Source of the DNA: Phytophthora hibernalis
Taxonomy: Eukaryota; Oomycota; Peronosporomycetes; Peronosporales; Peronosporaceae
DNA length: 64,000 nt
Reading direction: 5' to 3'
Assembly: GCA_012656075.1 (NCBI GenBank)
Contig: JAAKBF010000009.1
Location: forward strand, 248,001 to 312,000
Every line of letters begins with the position of its first letter. The stretch's first letter is position 1. The translations under genes and the position numbers were made by a program. The notes under the pieces are model-generated. The model worked only from the letters and a program-made list of their open reading frames with translations. It had not been told where the DNA came from and did not search any database. Below, one piece after another: positions 46,801-58,200 of this stretch.

Positions 46801-48590
46801 AGGGTACGTGCTGTCGCCGACGTCAACACCATCCGAGTCTGCATCACAGCAAGAAGCAGTGTCCTGGCACCTTCTGAAAGCGCTTCCAACTCGTCAAATG
46901 GTGTTGTTTCCTCCTCCATATCATCGCGTCCATCCATATCTTCATCACCCTCGTCATTAATTGTCTGCGCACGAGTAGCACGTTCGCCAACAGTGGTGCC
47001 GCGCAAGTTAAAGCCGCAAGCTCCACAGAAGCGAGAACCAGTAAGAACGGCGTTACAATTCGTGCAACGCTTCTTTTCGATCTCAGGCTCCTCCTCCACT
47101 GTATTTAGCTTGTTCAGAGCATTCATCCATTTGTTGCGCTCACGATCGTTATCAGCGTAGACATAGTACGGCACCTGCTCGTTAGTCATGAACATGAAAC
47201 CAAATGGTTCGCCATCCCACTTTTGCACGTCCTCAACTAGCACCTCAGCAAGGGCTTCCCCTTCGTGTTGTTCGCCATATCGTAGTCAGAGTAGTATGAA
47301 ATCGTGTTTCCACGCAGAATGAAGTAGCGCTTCTTCCAGCTTTTGCGCTTGTGGCCCTGCTTTGTCAAATATCCGGCACATGACACCGGCTCCGGGACAT
47401 TGGCTGTAGACTTCTTTACGGTTGCAAGCCACTTTTGCTGCTCGCCACCAGTATCAGCGATCACGTAAAACACGTTTCCTGTAACCGTCATGAACATTAG
47501 GCCATTCGCCTCTCCGTCCCAGGGCGCCACCGATCGTATCTCAACTTCTGCCATCGCTGACTGATTATCACGATACGCCTGCTGGTCCGCGTAGTGGCGC
47601 AGGGACGTGCCATTCAAGACGTAGTACGCCATGCGCTGGCTCGGAACCAGGTGACCGCGTTTCGTGAGGTACCCTTCGCAACTCACGTCCTCGGTCTCCA
47701 CCATGAATTCTTTCAGCGCACGCAGCCACCTCGAGCGTTCTCCCTCAGATGAGGCGTACACGTAGTACGGGATCTGTTTCGTCGTGTAGAACATGAACCC
47801 GTGCGCTTCCCTGACCACGGAGCCACCTTCTCGACCGTCACCGCGCCGTATTTCTTGCTCTTCTCCTCGCTAGAGTAGTACTCCAGCACGTTTCCTCGCA
47901 GCGTGAAATAGCGCGTCTTCCAGTTCGTAAACAAGTGTCCTCGCTTGGTCAAATAGCCCTCGCACTTGATCTCGGTGGGGTTCCCTCGGGGATCGCCATG
48001 CGCGACTCCTTCTCGCCGCGCGTGAGCATGAACGTCTCCCGACTGAAGATACTGCGTCTCGAGACCGAGCGGCGACTGGCTCCAGCGTTCACGGGCGCTG
48101 TCTGGCTGAAGTCCGAGCTACCGTATGCAGAGGCAGCAGGATTGAAGCTGCTGCCCGTCGTGGTGGCGTAGGGCGACGCCGTGTTGGCGAACTGCTGGTT
48201 GGCTCCGTAGGGCGTCGAGTTGGGGCCAAGCGAGTGGCCCAAGTGGTCGCTGGCCTCGAGGCTCTGCTCGTGCATGGCGTCCAGGTTCGGGTTGGACACG
48301 GGACGGGGCATTCCGTACGCACCGCCGCCGCCGGCCGGGATCTGCGGTGGGTGGTGGGGAGGCGGCGGGGGTGGCGCCCGGGCGAAGATGCTGCTACGCG
48401 ACGAGGTACGCGGCATGCGGCTCTGGTCGGCACTCTGCGTGGCGCGTAGTGGCGGCGGGTTCATCTCCGCTGACGCCGAGGACGACGAGCGGCGGATGGA
48501 CTCGCGCAGCGCGTAAGAGGTGGGGGACGTCACCAGGATGTCCTCTTCGACATACTGCTGGTAGTTCTGCGGAGAATGGTCGGCGCTCAT
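43865..48590 (-). CDS. Triple-PH, zinc-ribbon, Arb2-like, AGC protein kinase
   Basis: Starts at ATG 48590 (MSADHSPQNYQQYV). Order: a Pro/Ser-rich N-terminus; three PH domains (about 47960–47700, 47695–47400, 47385–47095), each opening with GYLTK; a zinc ribbon (CTNCNAVLTGSRFCGACG, about 47075–47010); an acidic disordered region; an Arb2/FAM172-like domain (about 45900–45350; EEGFGIVVCNPFAN, SPKEHVLFVWEQFI, AYARGGALVKSILE); and an AGC Ser/Thr kinase (about 44940–43900) with VGQGGFGKVF, AMKVLKKQQ, IIYRDAKLENVL, TDFGLSK, TFCGTAAYIAPE and a C-terminal hydrophobic motif FDGFSF. One intron, 44162–44229. The PH domains suggest phosphoinositide recruitment. Single-base gaps near 47970, 47825, 47270, 46840, 46540 and 45980 are mostly in G or A runs. 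About 1550 residues once resolved. Confidence 0.8.
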
Positions 48591-48644
48591 TGCAGCATGG
48601 ACCTGCACATGGCCATACAAACGTCAAGTTAGTGCGATCGCTCT

Positions 48645-48657
48645 AATGCGGAATGAA
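48645..48657 (-). promoter_or_regulatory. Oomycete Inr of the PH/Arb2/AGC kinase gene
   Basis: On the minus strand TTCATTCCGCATT, an initiator followed by the CATT flanking element. Start near 48654 gives a leader of about 64 bases to ATG 48590. Confidence 0.55.
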
Positions 48658-49992
48658 CGTCGAGACGCCCCCAATTCCGCACGCAACAACATGAAGAGAC
48701 CATCACTCCACAAAGGAAACCAAGAGGGGAGGGGAGAACGCTCCACTCACACGGAGAGTGAGCCGATCTTCCCCAGTGTTAAATCCCCCACGTGGTCGCT
48801 TTGTGTGGAGAGGGAGGGCCCCACGAAACACACACGTACGGTCAGCTACCTGCTGCTACTTCCCGGGGTCGTTCCTTGCCGTGCGCTTGTCTGAGGCGAA
48901 GTATCCGGGAATAAATGAGTACACGCCTTGCTCTGCTTGCGTGGCCTCACTCGCCGTTCTCGTTGTTTGTCCGAAATCCTCCCTCCCAGCAACGTACACG
49001 CAACGTAATTGAGCAACTTTGGTAAACGCAACTTAAGCCAAAAGTGTTGAAGTGATCGTTCCTCTCGCCGACACTTACACGACTACGATGAAGTGTTAAG
49101 GCTTAGTCCAGCGCAAGGTGGTTCTTAGACTGACTAAGAAAGTGGCTGGATGGCTCGACAGCTGGATCAAGCCTGCAGACGTACTCGGTTTGAGGTAAGA
49201 GCGTGAAGATCTAGAGAAGTCCGCCACGGAAGTCCTGCAACACGAGATTGCCAACTAGTTACGCCAATGCGTGCTTGCGGTTCCTCCTTCCTAACTCAGC
49301 CATGTGGTTCGGGCTGATGATGGAAGGTGCTTAGGAAGGAGGAGGTGGCAGCAGGTCGTCGCGTGGGCGTATTGCATGCTGGTGACCTCGTCGGTGATGT
49401 GGTTGAAGGAGTTGGATAATTGGAAGAACATGTGCAGCCGCTTCAGGACGGGACGTGCATCGTGGAGGCTTCGAGAGGCAAGCAGATCGCCCATGCTCTC
49501 CTTGCGCAAGGATGTCTGGCCACCTGCGCACAGAGCTCTGAAAGGAAACGGGGATGGAACCGCGTCCTCCACCTTGTCCTCGATGACCGATGCAAGCAAC
49601 TTCGCGTACCTACCGACACCTTCCTTGCGATGTTCTCTTGGAGGCTGTGTATTCGGTTTCAAGCCACGATTGACGATGTAATGGGACAGTGCTGGGCAGG
49701 CCGCGATGCGATTGCGCGGCAGGAATCTTATGTATGGATTCAAACGCAACAGCAAAGGAAGGCAAAACCGAGGGCATGTATTGTGTGCGGAACCAGTAGT
49801 GGCTAAATAACAGTGATAGCGTGGGCGATGCGTGAGAGGTATGGTACACTTCGTCCCTTCAACAACGATGAGGGAGGATTGTCTACGAAGCATCTTGAAG
49901 ACGATGATACCCAGCTCAGAGCTAGGCAGCGCGCGCTGGCGGGGAGTCCTACAGAAAGCGGCAGCCAGCAACGCGCCAAAAATATCGCTCGG
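48658..49992. other. Intergenic region without clear genes
   Basis: About 1.3 kb. Open frames exist on both strands (for example 49291–49971 minus) but their composition is not protein-like and no family motif is seen. It contains the upstream DNA of the kinase gene and the 3' side of the small Cys/His gene. Confidence 0.35.
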
Positions 49993-50688
49993 TTATGCTG
50001 TCTTGCCCGCGTTCCCGTTCAGGGTATCGGTGATGAAGCTGTTGGGCGGCAAGTTGGGCACGGCGGTGCTGGAGGCACGATAGCCGTCAAGCTTGCCGGG
50101 CATGAGAAAGCTAATGGGCGGCAAACGCGTGGTTCCTGCTGCTGCTGCTGGTGGTGGTGGTGCCAGTCCTGCTAGTCCGGTGGGTACGCCTCCAGCGGGA
50201 TACTGCGAGTTCCTAAAAGCGTCCGAGGCGTTTTGGTCACAAGCAAAACGACTCAGCGGCGAGACGGAGGACCCGTTCGGGAATGCGGCTTCGAGCGACG
50301 TGATGGAGTGTAGGCTATGCCGGCGCTCGCCGTCCCCGACGCCGATGCTGCCGATCTTGGCACGCCGCGCGACGCTAACCATTCGGTGCTTGCGGTCGCT
50401 CTTGCGCTGGTGCTCGTTCTGGCGGTCCCGGTGGAAATGGCATAAGGTGTGCAGTTGGCCGTTGCGCTTGGTGGCGCGCGGGTTGGAGCACTTGCCGGAC
50501 TTATACTTGCAGAGGAGCTGCTGTTGCTCGCCGCGCGGCGAGCTCAAGGACGCGAAGCCGTCCTGGTCTTGGCTGTTCATGAGGTGGTGGCTGCGCTTCA
50601 GTCGCCGCTGTCGGTAGAGCTCGCTGCCTCGGTCAGTGCTGTCCGGCTGCAGTCCGGTGGCGAGTTGGTCGCGGTCGGAGTTGTGCAT
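49993..50688 (-). CDS. Small Cys/His-motif protein of unknown function
   Basis: A minus-strand gene with a conserved-looking cluster CKYKSGKCSNPRATKRNG then QLHTLCHFHR, i.e. C-x6-C-x12-H-x2-C-x2-H, flanked by a basic stretch (QNEHQRKSDRKHR). The spacing suggests a single zinc site next to a nucleic-acid-binding basic helix. I recall similar KCxNxRxxKRNGxxHxLCxxHR motifs in uncharacterised oomycete proteins, but no function is known to me. The rest is Ser/Pro/Ala-rich and ends NGNAGKTA at 49993. Two starts are possible, ATG 50688 (MHNSDRDQLATG) or ATG 50580 (MNSQDQDGFASL). The frame stays open further upstream but reads as non-coding there. About 231 or 195 residues. Confidence 0.6.
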   Translation of the reverse strand: MHNSDRDQLATGLQPDSTDRGSELYRQRRLKRSHHLMNSQDQDGFASLSSPRGEQQQLLCKYKSGKCSNPRATKRNGQLHTLCHFHRDRQNEHQRKSDRKHRMVSVARRAKIGSIGVGDGERRHSLHSITSLEAAFPNGSSVSPLSRFACDQNASDAFRNSQYPAGGVPTGLAGLAPPPPAAAAGTTRLPPISFLMPGKLDGYRASSTAVPNLPPNSFITDTLNGNAGKTA

Positions 50689-53045
50689 GCACGGCGTCAA
50701 AAAGCGAACTGTTGCAAACTTCTTTCGCTGCCGATTGCCGCTGTGCGTGCCAGCTGAGCAGAGCGGAGCAGAGGGCAGGGTAAGGTCGGAGACGAGTGCG
50801 AGGCGCACGTGCGATCCGAATGCGAAATGCTGTTTGCTGGCGCCGGGCGAGAAAGCGAAGTGAGCGTCGGTCGGCGCGTAACGCGACTGCGGCCCGGTCT
50901 CCAACCACCGAGCGCCCGAGTGGCAAGTGCGTTGCAGCAAGTGGCAAGTGCATGCTCCAGTGTGGCTGGCGCGGGTTCTGGCTGGGGTGGGGTACCAGCT
51001 GAACGCAAAACGCTCGAGCATTTTGGTGCAGAGACTCCGAGAGTGGGAGGCTTCTACGAAATTCTGCCGATCGAAGCGGAAATAGCTCAAGAAAAGTAGA
51101 AATTGCGCGCGAAACGCTCGCCATGCTCGACTCGCAAGCTCAAAGGATCCGGTCGCTGCAGGCCGGCTTGCCCTTGTCTCTATGGCGCGCGTCCGGCGGT
51201 CTCGAAAGCTTCCGCAATGTCTCGGAGAAAAGTGCAGAGGGCGCTCGGCCACCTCTGCCGGATCTGGCCAGCGGCGTGACGCCGCGCGAGTCGAAGTGAC
51301 CACCGCCATTGCGTTAATTTCTGAAAAGTCCTGCATTGCGCGCGGTGAAGCCCCACTGAACCTCGCCGCTGATTTCTTCCGTGTTCGTTTGGCTCCGCGG
51401 GGCCATTTTACAGCTCCGTCGCCACACGCTGCCACTGCGAGCAGTAGCACCGCCGCCGCCCAGTCAGCTCGCGGATTGCAGGTGCCCCTTCGCGCCACGC
51501 TAATGCAAGTCGGCGGATTGTGGGAACTGCCGCCAAACGTTCGTCTCCAGCAACTTGCTGGTGTTGCAGCGGTTGTCCGGCTCCATCTTCAAAGCTCAAG
51601 TGCACAGAGCAGATCCGCGTCAAACGTCTTGCCTTCCGTATGGCTTTCTGTGGTCGCTCAGAATAAGATGCAGACCGTTGCTCCCAAGCCCAGAAGTTTC
51701 GTTCGCGCCCGAGCAGACAACCGACAGCAGCCGCTTGCGAGGCATGCACGTCGCAATTGCCAAAGCCGTCCATGGATCGCTGCTGCGGAAGCTGGAAGAG
51801 CGACGGTTTTTGAGGCTACATGTGCCGTAATGCGGCCGTCAGCGGTGCGGCTTGCTCCGTTTATGAGGAGGCAGACTAAGCTGTTGACTTGACGAGCCCA
51901 CTGGCCCCTTCCGCCGTTATGGCTGCCACGACGTGACTTACCGCGAGCACACGAAATGAGCTCAAACTGTCCGAACGCTCGAGCACGTTGCGGCTCACGC
52001 CTGCGTAGCGCATTTGGCGTCGACCCACCACATGTGGTGTCTCAAGCGCATGTTTTCGCTATCGGAGCTGATACGCCGTCCGTCCGCCCTTGCCACGACG
52101 CCGGTTTTCATCAAGAAACGTTGGCAGCGGCATCACATCATGGCGGGGGTTGCCTCGCTAGTCGAGTCTGTTTTAAGCGTAACTATTAGCCGCAGCATGC
52201 TCGGCATCCGGTCCACCGCCACGAAGTCCCGACTGCTCGGCTTCACAAGCGCGCAGATCCAGCGGTCATCGAGATTGACAGCAGCACTCACGCTCGCACA
52301 CGCCCAGTCTGTCGGGTGTGACCATGCATTCCTCCACACAAGGCTCATGTGCAGGTGGCTGTTGTTGAGACCAGTTAAAGCGAGCCGTTACCCAGCTGCT
52401 GCCGCCAATCTTATCCTTGAAAGATCGGAGAGCTTGCCCGTTGTCGTTGACGACGCCGTGCGATTGCGATGGTGGTGGTCAGTGGACTACTGACTGCTGC
52501 GTCATAGACATCTTCTCGTCTCGCAGGAATCGCCTCCGCCAACAACCCCCTCCCAACATGCACTGTGTCGCGCCGCGATTATGGTGTGGAGACTTGCATA
52601 CAAGTCGCCGAGTGTTGGAAACACCAGAATGGAATAGAATTGTGCTGGGATTTCGCGCAGCAGAGCGATTCCTTGGGGGCAGCGCTGCGAGCTGTTGTCA
52701 AGGTGTCGAACGGATGAAGTATTGAGAACACCGCTGACGTGCGTCGTGATGGCATTCCTGCCGGTCAAGCCCAGAAAGCCCAAGCTGTCAGCAGTAATGG
52801 AGTGCCCGCGATCGTCCACATTGAAGTTGCGTCAGCAACTTCAGTCGAGAGTGACTGAACGGTATCGACACTCTGTTTCCCGCTGAGGAGGACAACCGAA
52901 AACCGCTCATGTGAAGTTGTTGCCTGTTGATGCCATGAGGGACTTTCGCTGTAACGTTGATGCCGTTCTACCGTTGGCTGTCATACAGCTGAAACGCGGA
53001 AGACAACGCAGCTTCGGACCGGCAAGCTCTGCTCTCGTTCATGAC
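50689..53045. other. GC-rich region without a supportable gene
   Basis: About 2.4 kb with long frames in several directions because stops are rare. Minus-strand pieces read somewhat like protein (for example 52502–52819, SITADSLGFLGLTGRN, and 52133–52348) but no family, start or continuous model could be fixed. It may contain a decayed gene or untranslated exons. Confidence 0.3.
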
Positions 53046-53456
53046 TCATGAATCATTTGAGGCGTCCAGTTCGTGAGCACGTCGAATCGAAAGCTCGAGA
53101 ACATTCGAATGCAGTCTGTCCTGGGTGTCGTCGTCCCCTGCACCGCTAGCATTTATCGCGCCACAGCTCTGCCAGTGCCACTTTCCCCGCTTCATCATCC
53201 CAACCCATCCAGTTGGCGCGTTCGTCCGTACAGGACACGAAGAAGTAGATTTCATTCTCGAGCCAGTGCTCGAAGACAATGCCGACGCCACCAGAGCTTG
53301 TGTCCTCGTGGACGATTTCGTGCTCGACTCAGGAGAAGGGTAATGCTCGGATTTCCGAAGCCGACGTGGACGATCGACGGAGCCTCGGCCCATGGCGCCT
53401 GCGTCGTAGAACTCGGGATTTATGCTGCTGGATCTTGATCGCTCGGGTGACGCCAT
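53046..53456 (-). CDS. Possible small hypothetical protein
   Basis: ATG 53456 (MASPERSRSSSINPEFYD) to stop 53046, 136 residues, Ser/Arg-rich N-terminus, with GWVGMMKRGKWHWQSCG in the middle. The plus strand of the same DNA is also open (53125–53343) and reads FVRTGHEEVDFILEPVLEDN, so strand choice is uncertain. No family recognised. Confidence 0.25.
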   Translation of the reverse strand: MASPERSRSSSINPEFYDAGAMGRGSVDRPRRLRKSEHYPSPESSTKSSTRTQALVASALSSSTGSRMKSTSSCPVRTNAPTGWVGMMKRGKWHWQSCGAINASGAGDDDTQDRLHSNVLELSIRRAHELDASNDS

Positions 53457-54018
53457 CTTCTGCCAATTGAGACGCCTTCTAGAAGCCACGTACGACTGTG
53501 TTCTCAACAGCAACCAATTCGAGAAGTGATTCATACAGAGAGAAATGTATCGTAGTGCGGTAAATCTGGTGACAACCATCGACTTCCACGTTACACTTGA
53601 TACATGTAGCATTGCTGGGGCATCTTTTTTGTTAGTTACTTCGAAGTATTTCTCTGCCTTGCTCTCGCTCGCGGAGCCAAGGCCATCCGCGACTTGTGGC
53701 CCGAGTGGATTTGAGAAATCATAGCAATAAAGTGTCCCTCGCGACGCATGCTAGATACATGTAGTTCTTTGCTTACCTTGGTGGGTCATATCGACGCATA
53801 CAAGGCCTGTTTGAATTGAAAGGCCCCTCACGGTGAGCTGAAGCTCACCACACTCGCCGAGGCAACCGTGGCAAATCTCGGTCGGTTTTTCAGGCTTCCT
53901 GCCACGTACTTGGCGTGACGCGCCGCTTTTAAAGTAAATGACGCTGCAAAATGTGGCAAACTTCAAGCGGCGGGGATGATGCCGGTGGAGAGGTTTTGTG
54001 GCCCTTACTTAAACCCAG
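53457..54018. other. Intergenic region
   Basis: No coding frame of note. It holds a small inverted repeat near 53830–53850 (GTGAGCTGAAGCTCAC). Confidence 0.35.
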
Positions 54019-54034
54019 TCAGTTTCCGATTTCC
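54019..54034 (+). promoter_or_regulatory. Putative oomycete Inr of the EEP gene
   Basis: TCAGTTTCCGATTTCC resembles Inr plus flanking element and lies 15 bases before the ATG at 54049. Confidence 0.4.
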
Positions 54035-54048
54035 CCCTCGCAGAGTTC

Positions 54049-55141
54049 ATGCTGGTCCCAACGCTGCGGCGACGGTCGCTGTCGCTCATGACGTTCAACC
54101 TGCTGGCTCCGTGCTACTTCCGACACGGCGGGCGGCTGGAGAGCGAGGACCCGACGGCCTTCCTCTCTCGCGCACAGGCCGCGATCCACGCCATCAAGCG
54201 TGAGCAATGCGACGTCGTGTGTCTGCAGGAGTTTTGTTCGACCGCGCGTACCAGCGCGCGTTTCGACAGGCCTTCCAGAGCTCCCACTACGTGCACACGG
54301 CCAAGCGACCGGGCGACAAGCAGGACGGGCTGGCGGTGCTTGTGGACAAGCGCAAGCTGGAGCTGCACTACGTCGAGAGCGTGGACCTCGTGGAGGACGC
54401 AGGTGACCGCGTGGCGCTGCTGCTGCACGTGGCCACCAAGTGGAACCGCACGACGGCGTCGCTGCCACAGCGCTCGTTTCTGCTCGTGAACTCACACCTG
54501 ACGTTCCCACACACGCAAATGTACGCGAGTCTGCGGCTCAACCAGATCGACCGCGTGCTGGCGGCCGTGCGCAAGTACGTGGCTCGACAGGAGCTGTATG
54601 ATGTGCCCGTGTTGCTCTGCGGAGACTTCAACGACTACGACGACCCCGTGTACCGCCTCGTGGCCAAGCACGGCTTTGCCAGCATGTTCGCCCACCTGCA
54701 CGGGCGGGAGGCGCGCATCACGCACTGCAACCACAACAACAGGGAGGTGGGCGTGGACTTTATCTTCGGTGCGAGGTTAGAGAGCCCCCGACGGTGACAC
54801 AGGACGACGCGAGGCTCCAGCTTCAGCCCGTGGACTGCCACTTGGTGCCGCGCAGGCTGCCGGACGTGGCGCGCCTCAAGAGACCGCAGTTCGGGCACGA
54901 CTGGCGCCACGTGCAACCGCCTGTGCTGCTCACGGACGAGGAGGAGCTCGTGGACTACTGGCGGATGGTGTCGGACCACCGCCCGCTCGTCTCGAGGTTT
55001 CACGTGCATGACGGAACCACCGACAGCGGCGGCAAGACCATCGAATCAATAGAGAGGGCGAGAGCGCTGACAGCCGAGATGAAGGCGGGAATAGAGACGA
55101 CCGCCACCATGGACGCGGCGACCGACGGCCTCACCCCGTAA
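54049..55141 (+). CDS. Endonuclease/exonuclease/phosphatase (EEP) family enzyme
   Basis: Metal-dependent phosphodiesterase of the DNase I-like EEP fold; members include CCR4-type deadenylases, sphingomyelinases and inositol phosphatases. Conserved marks in order: LMTFNLLAP (metal-binding Asn), DVVCLQEF (catalytic Glu), KQDGLAVLVDKRKLEL, LVNSHLTFPH (catalytic His), LLCGDFNDYDDPV (Asp/Asn), GVDFIFGAR and the terminal SDHRPLVSRF (Asp-His pair). All catalytic residues are present. ATG at 54049. Two single-base gaps break the frame: one G missing after CLQEF at about 54234, and one C missing in the C run at about 54788. The repaired length is about 364 residues. The DG(L/C)A motif leans towards CCR4/nocturnin-like members, but substrate cannot be decided. 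Its stop is 64 bases from the converging Sfi1-like gene. Confidence 0.8.
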
Positions 55142-55205
55142 GGCAGACGTCGTGTCTGCTGGTAAGTTAAAAGCAACGAATGAGTTTGTGTCTATTCCTC
55201 ACTTG

Positions 55206-58200
55206 TTAGATTTGCCTCGTGTACGGATCCAGCGTCTGGCGGTACGAAGTCACGTGGTGAATCGCGCGGAGCAGCTCCTGTTGCACCTCCTCCGCCTCTT
55301 GGGTTGCCAATACCACGTACTGCCGCTTCCAGCGCTGGAAGCCCGAGCGCAGTAGCAGCAGCGTCAACGTATCAGTGAACGCACGAGCGTTGGCCACATG
55401 TATCGGTGTCAAGAAGCGGCGTTTGAGTCGGACAGGCGCGCCGCTCGCAAGACGGTCAAACGCAGTCTGGAGCAGTCGTCGGCGTGCGTTGCGGACTGTA
55501 GCGTTGACCAGTCTCCAGGCATTGCGCTGCTGCGATCGGGACAACCGATGTTCTGCCAGCACCAGATCCGTGAACAGTGCACGCGCGATGCGCGCCGGGA
55601 CGTCCATTGTTGGGGTGAACTGCGTCGAAACGACATGCAGCTGGGTTGTCATGCGCGTCAGTGAACGGAAGCCGGCTTGTACTCGAGCGAACCACGCCCA
55701 CAACGCAAACTTTGTGAGTGTCACGCAGTGGTGTTGCAGGTGTCTCTTCATTCGATGTAACAGCAACAACTGCCTGTGGCTCCGAGCTGTTCTTCGTTTC
55801 CACCACGTGAATTGTCTGTGAAGGAGACGTCTGCGACTTGTAGCAAGGCTCTGCTCACGGCGCTTGCATTGGCAACAAGTGTACAGCCTCCACTTGCTGA
55901 AAGTGCTTAGCAAGAGCATTGAACAGATGTAGCGATCTGCAGCTCGCTGCTGCTCGAGCTCGACTAACACCAGTCTCGTTTGCAGCATTGATGCATCTTC
56001 AGCTACTGCAGAAGTTCTCCAACGATTCCATCCATGGAGCAAGATTCGGTGTTTCCACGCACGCCGCAACAACAAGAGTGTACGTATTGCATTGTGTTTC
56101 ATGAACTCAGTGCGTTCGTACACGCTGCGCCATTTCCTGTACGCCTGTAGTAACACTTTGAACGTATGTCTTGCTTGAAGCGCTGTAATTGCATCTTCCT
56201 GTCGATCTCGCGCTTCAAGTGTCGACTTCCAACCAGCCCAGCAGTATCCAACGAGTTTGTGTTCACGTCTGCGTTTGGCCGCTGCAATGTGGCGTTTGAT
56301 TCCACTATGAGTTCGCACGAAAACCTTCCATGACAGGAAAATCCGTCGCTTGAGCCATTGCATGGCGCACGTGTGCACTACGCGTGCTGCCCACTCCGTT
56401 GCGAGCTGATCTCGCTTTGCCCCTCAGCAGCCCGCAGATGTATAGTTGTGTAGTACCAACGATAGAATTGAAAGCGTTCAAATCGGATGGCGAGAGCAGC
56501 CATTCGCGACTGCAGCGCTCGAACCTGCTGTAGTTTGTGCTTCCAGATGCCAAACGCTCCTGAGCCGCGAGATCTGTGCCCAAGCTCCAGTACGCGATGA
56601 ATTTTTCTGGTTCCTGACGCCACTAACCTCTGGCGGAGTATATTGTTCTGATGTCCGAGCTGCGCGGCCCTCGACAACACGCTTTCGTGGTTGTTCTCCA
56701 GTGTGCTCATTAGTTTTTCGCGTTCAGCTGCTACATTTTGCCACTGTGCCGCTCGTTGGGCATCCAGCAAACCGTTAGCATGCCTTGTGAAGGACTTCCA
56801 ACGCCCCATGCGCCTTGGATGCTGTGCCGAAGCGCGCAAATGACCAATCTGTCGTAGGTGTAATGTTTTACATCTACTGAATGCTGTGTGAAGAAGACCC
56901 ACGCGTCCCAGACGCTTCGCTGGTGGCGGCATTCCCAAGTTGCCTGATGTCTACGAAATTTCAGCTGCATGATGGCGTTTTGTCGACTGTAGAGCTGCCA
57001 CTCGATGAAGCAGCGACGTGCAGACCGTTTTTGAGATCGCACGCGCGCCTGCCTGATCATGGAGATCATTTTCAATTTGGCCTTTACGTAAAGTGTCCAG
57101 CGACGCAAGGAGCGATCGCAAAGAGCAGTGCGTGACTTCTTTTGCAAAACGAGCGCAACAGCGCACATAATTTTTCTTTGACGTTCTCGCTGCCGCGCGC
57201 TGTAGACGGAAAATGCTGATGCTGCGATCAGAATGGCGTCGAATGACTTCGTGATGATGCTGGCGAAGAGCGGCGAAGCCTCGCCGCCACTGCCATAATT
57301 CGTGTATCCTTATTAATCGGATGATTCTATTGTCAATGTCCCAAATCCAGATACTCCATTGGTCCCAACGATAGAAGCTGAGTGCTAGAAACCCAAGTCG
57401 TGTCGTAGTCAGCATTTTCGCGAGTAGATACGTTCTCCGTTTCGACTGAGAAACCAAGTCATGCCAAGATCGCCAAATGCTTTGGAGAAGATAATGAGTG
57501 CGACGATGTGAAAGAGTTATCTGTTGTTCGACAACATATCGCCGACGATGCTCGACATGGACTTTCCAGCGAACGAAGTGGGTTTCAAGGCATGGCCGTT
57601 GCCACGCCAAGAATGTGACCACTGCAATACGCTGAGCACTCACCTCTCGCTGACGGGACAACGCGAGCTTTGTGTTGTTGACGATGTGCCACCTCCAAAG
57701 CCCACCTTCCCCAATGATAAAATGCCGAGCGCACTTTTCGTGCTTGTTTGCGCTTCAGAAACAAGAGTTGCTTGAGGTGATTCAGACGATCTACTACGTT
57801 TTGCCATCTCTGAAAATGATACGCAGCGGTCGCTTGCACTCGTCTGTTGAGTACATCGCACAGGTGGCGACGAAATCGCTTGGTACGGACAACACGCTGT
57901 ATCCATGCCGCCATTGTCAGAGTTACAACTCGTTTTTGTGATGCCTCCTTGCTATTATTTCCTTGAATGCTAGCATGGATTCGATTGAAGATGCTTTTAC
58001 ATCCTTCAATGCCGCGTGCTTTGTCATGGAACTATCTGCTCGCTTCCAGTGATGCCAAGCATGCCGTAGCAGGATTTTGTGCCAGAGAACTCCAGCTCGT
58101 CGAGCTCCAGTAGACATCAGTTCACGGCGGTGGTACATTTGCATAAGCTTTCGCCAAGCGTGAGCTTTCAGTCGCTGAACGATGATTGTCTGGAGTCGTG

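Noticed and set aside
49291..49971. 226-codon minus-strand open frame
   Set aside because: Composition and lack of motifs look non-coding. It lies just downstream of the stop of the Cys/His gene and is probably its 3' flank.
50689..51498. Upstream extension of the Cys/His gene to a 501-residue protein
   Set aside because: The extra N-terminus is low-complexity and Arg-rich with no domain. The start at 50688 or 50580 is more likely.
51182..51892. 236-codon plus-strand open frame
   Set aside because: Ala/Arg/Ser-rich frame in GC-rich DNA where several frames are open together. No start context, motif or splice signals support it.
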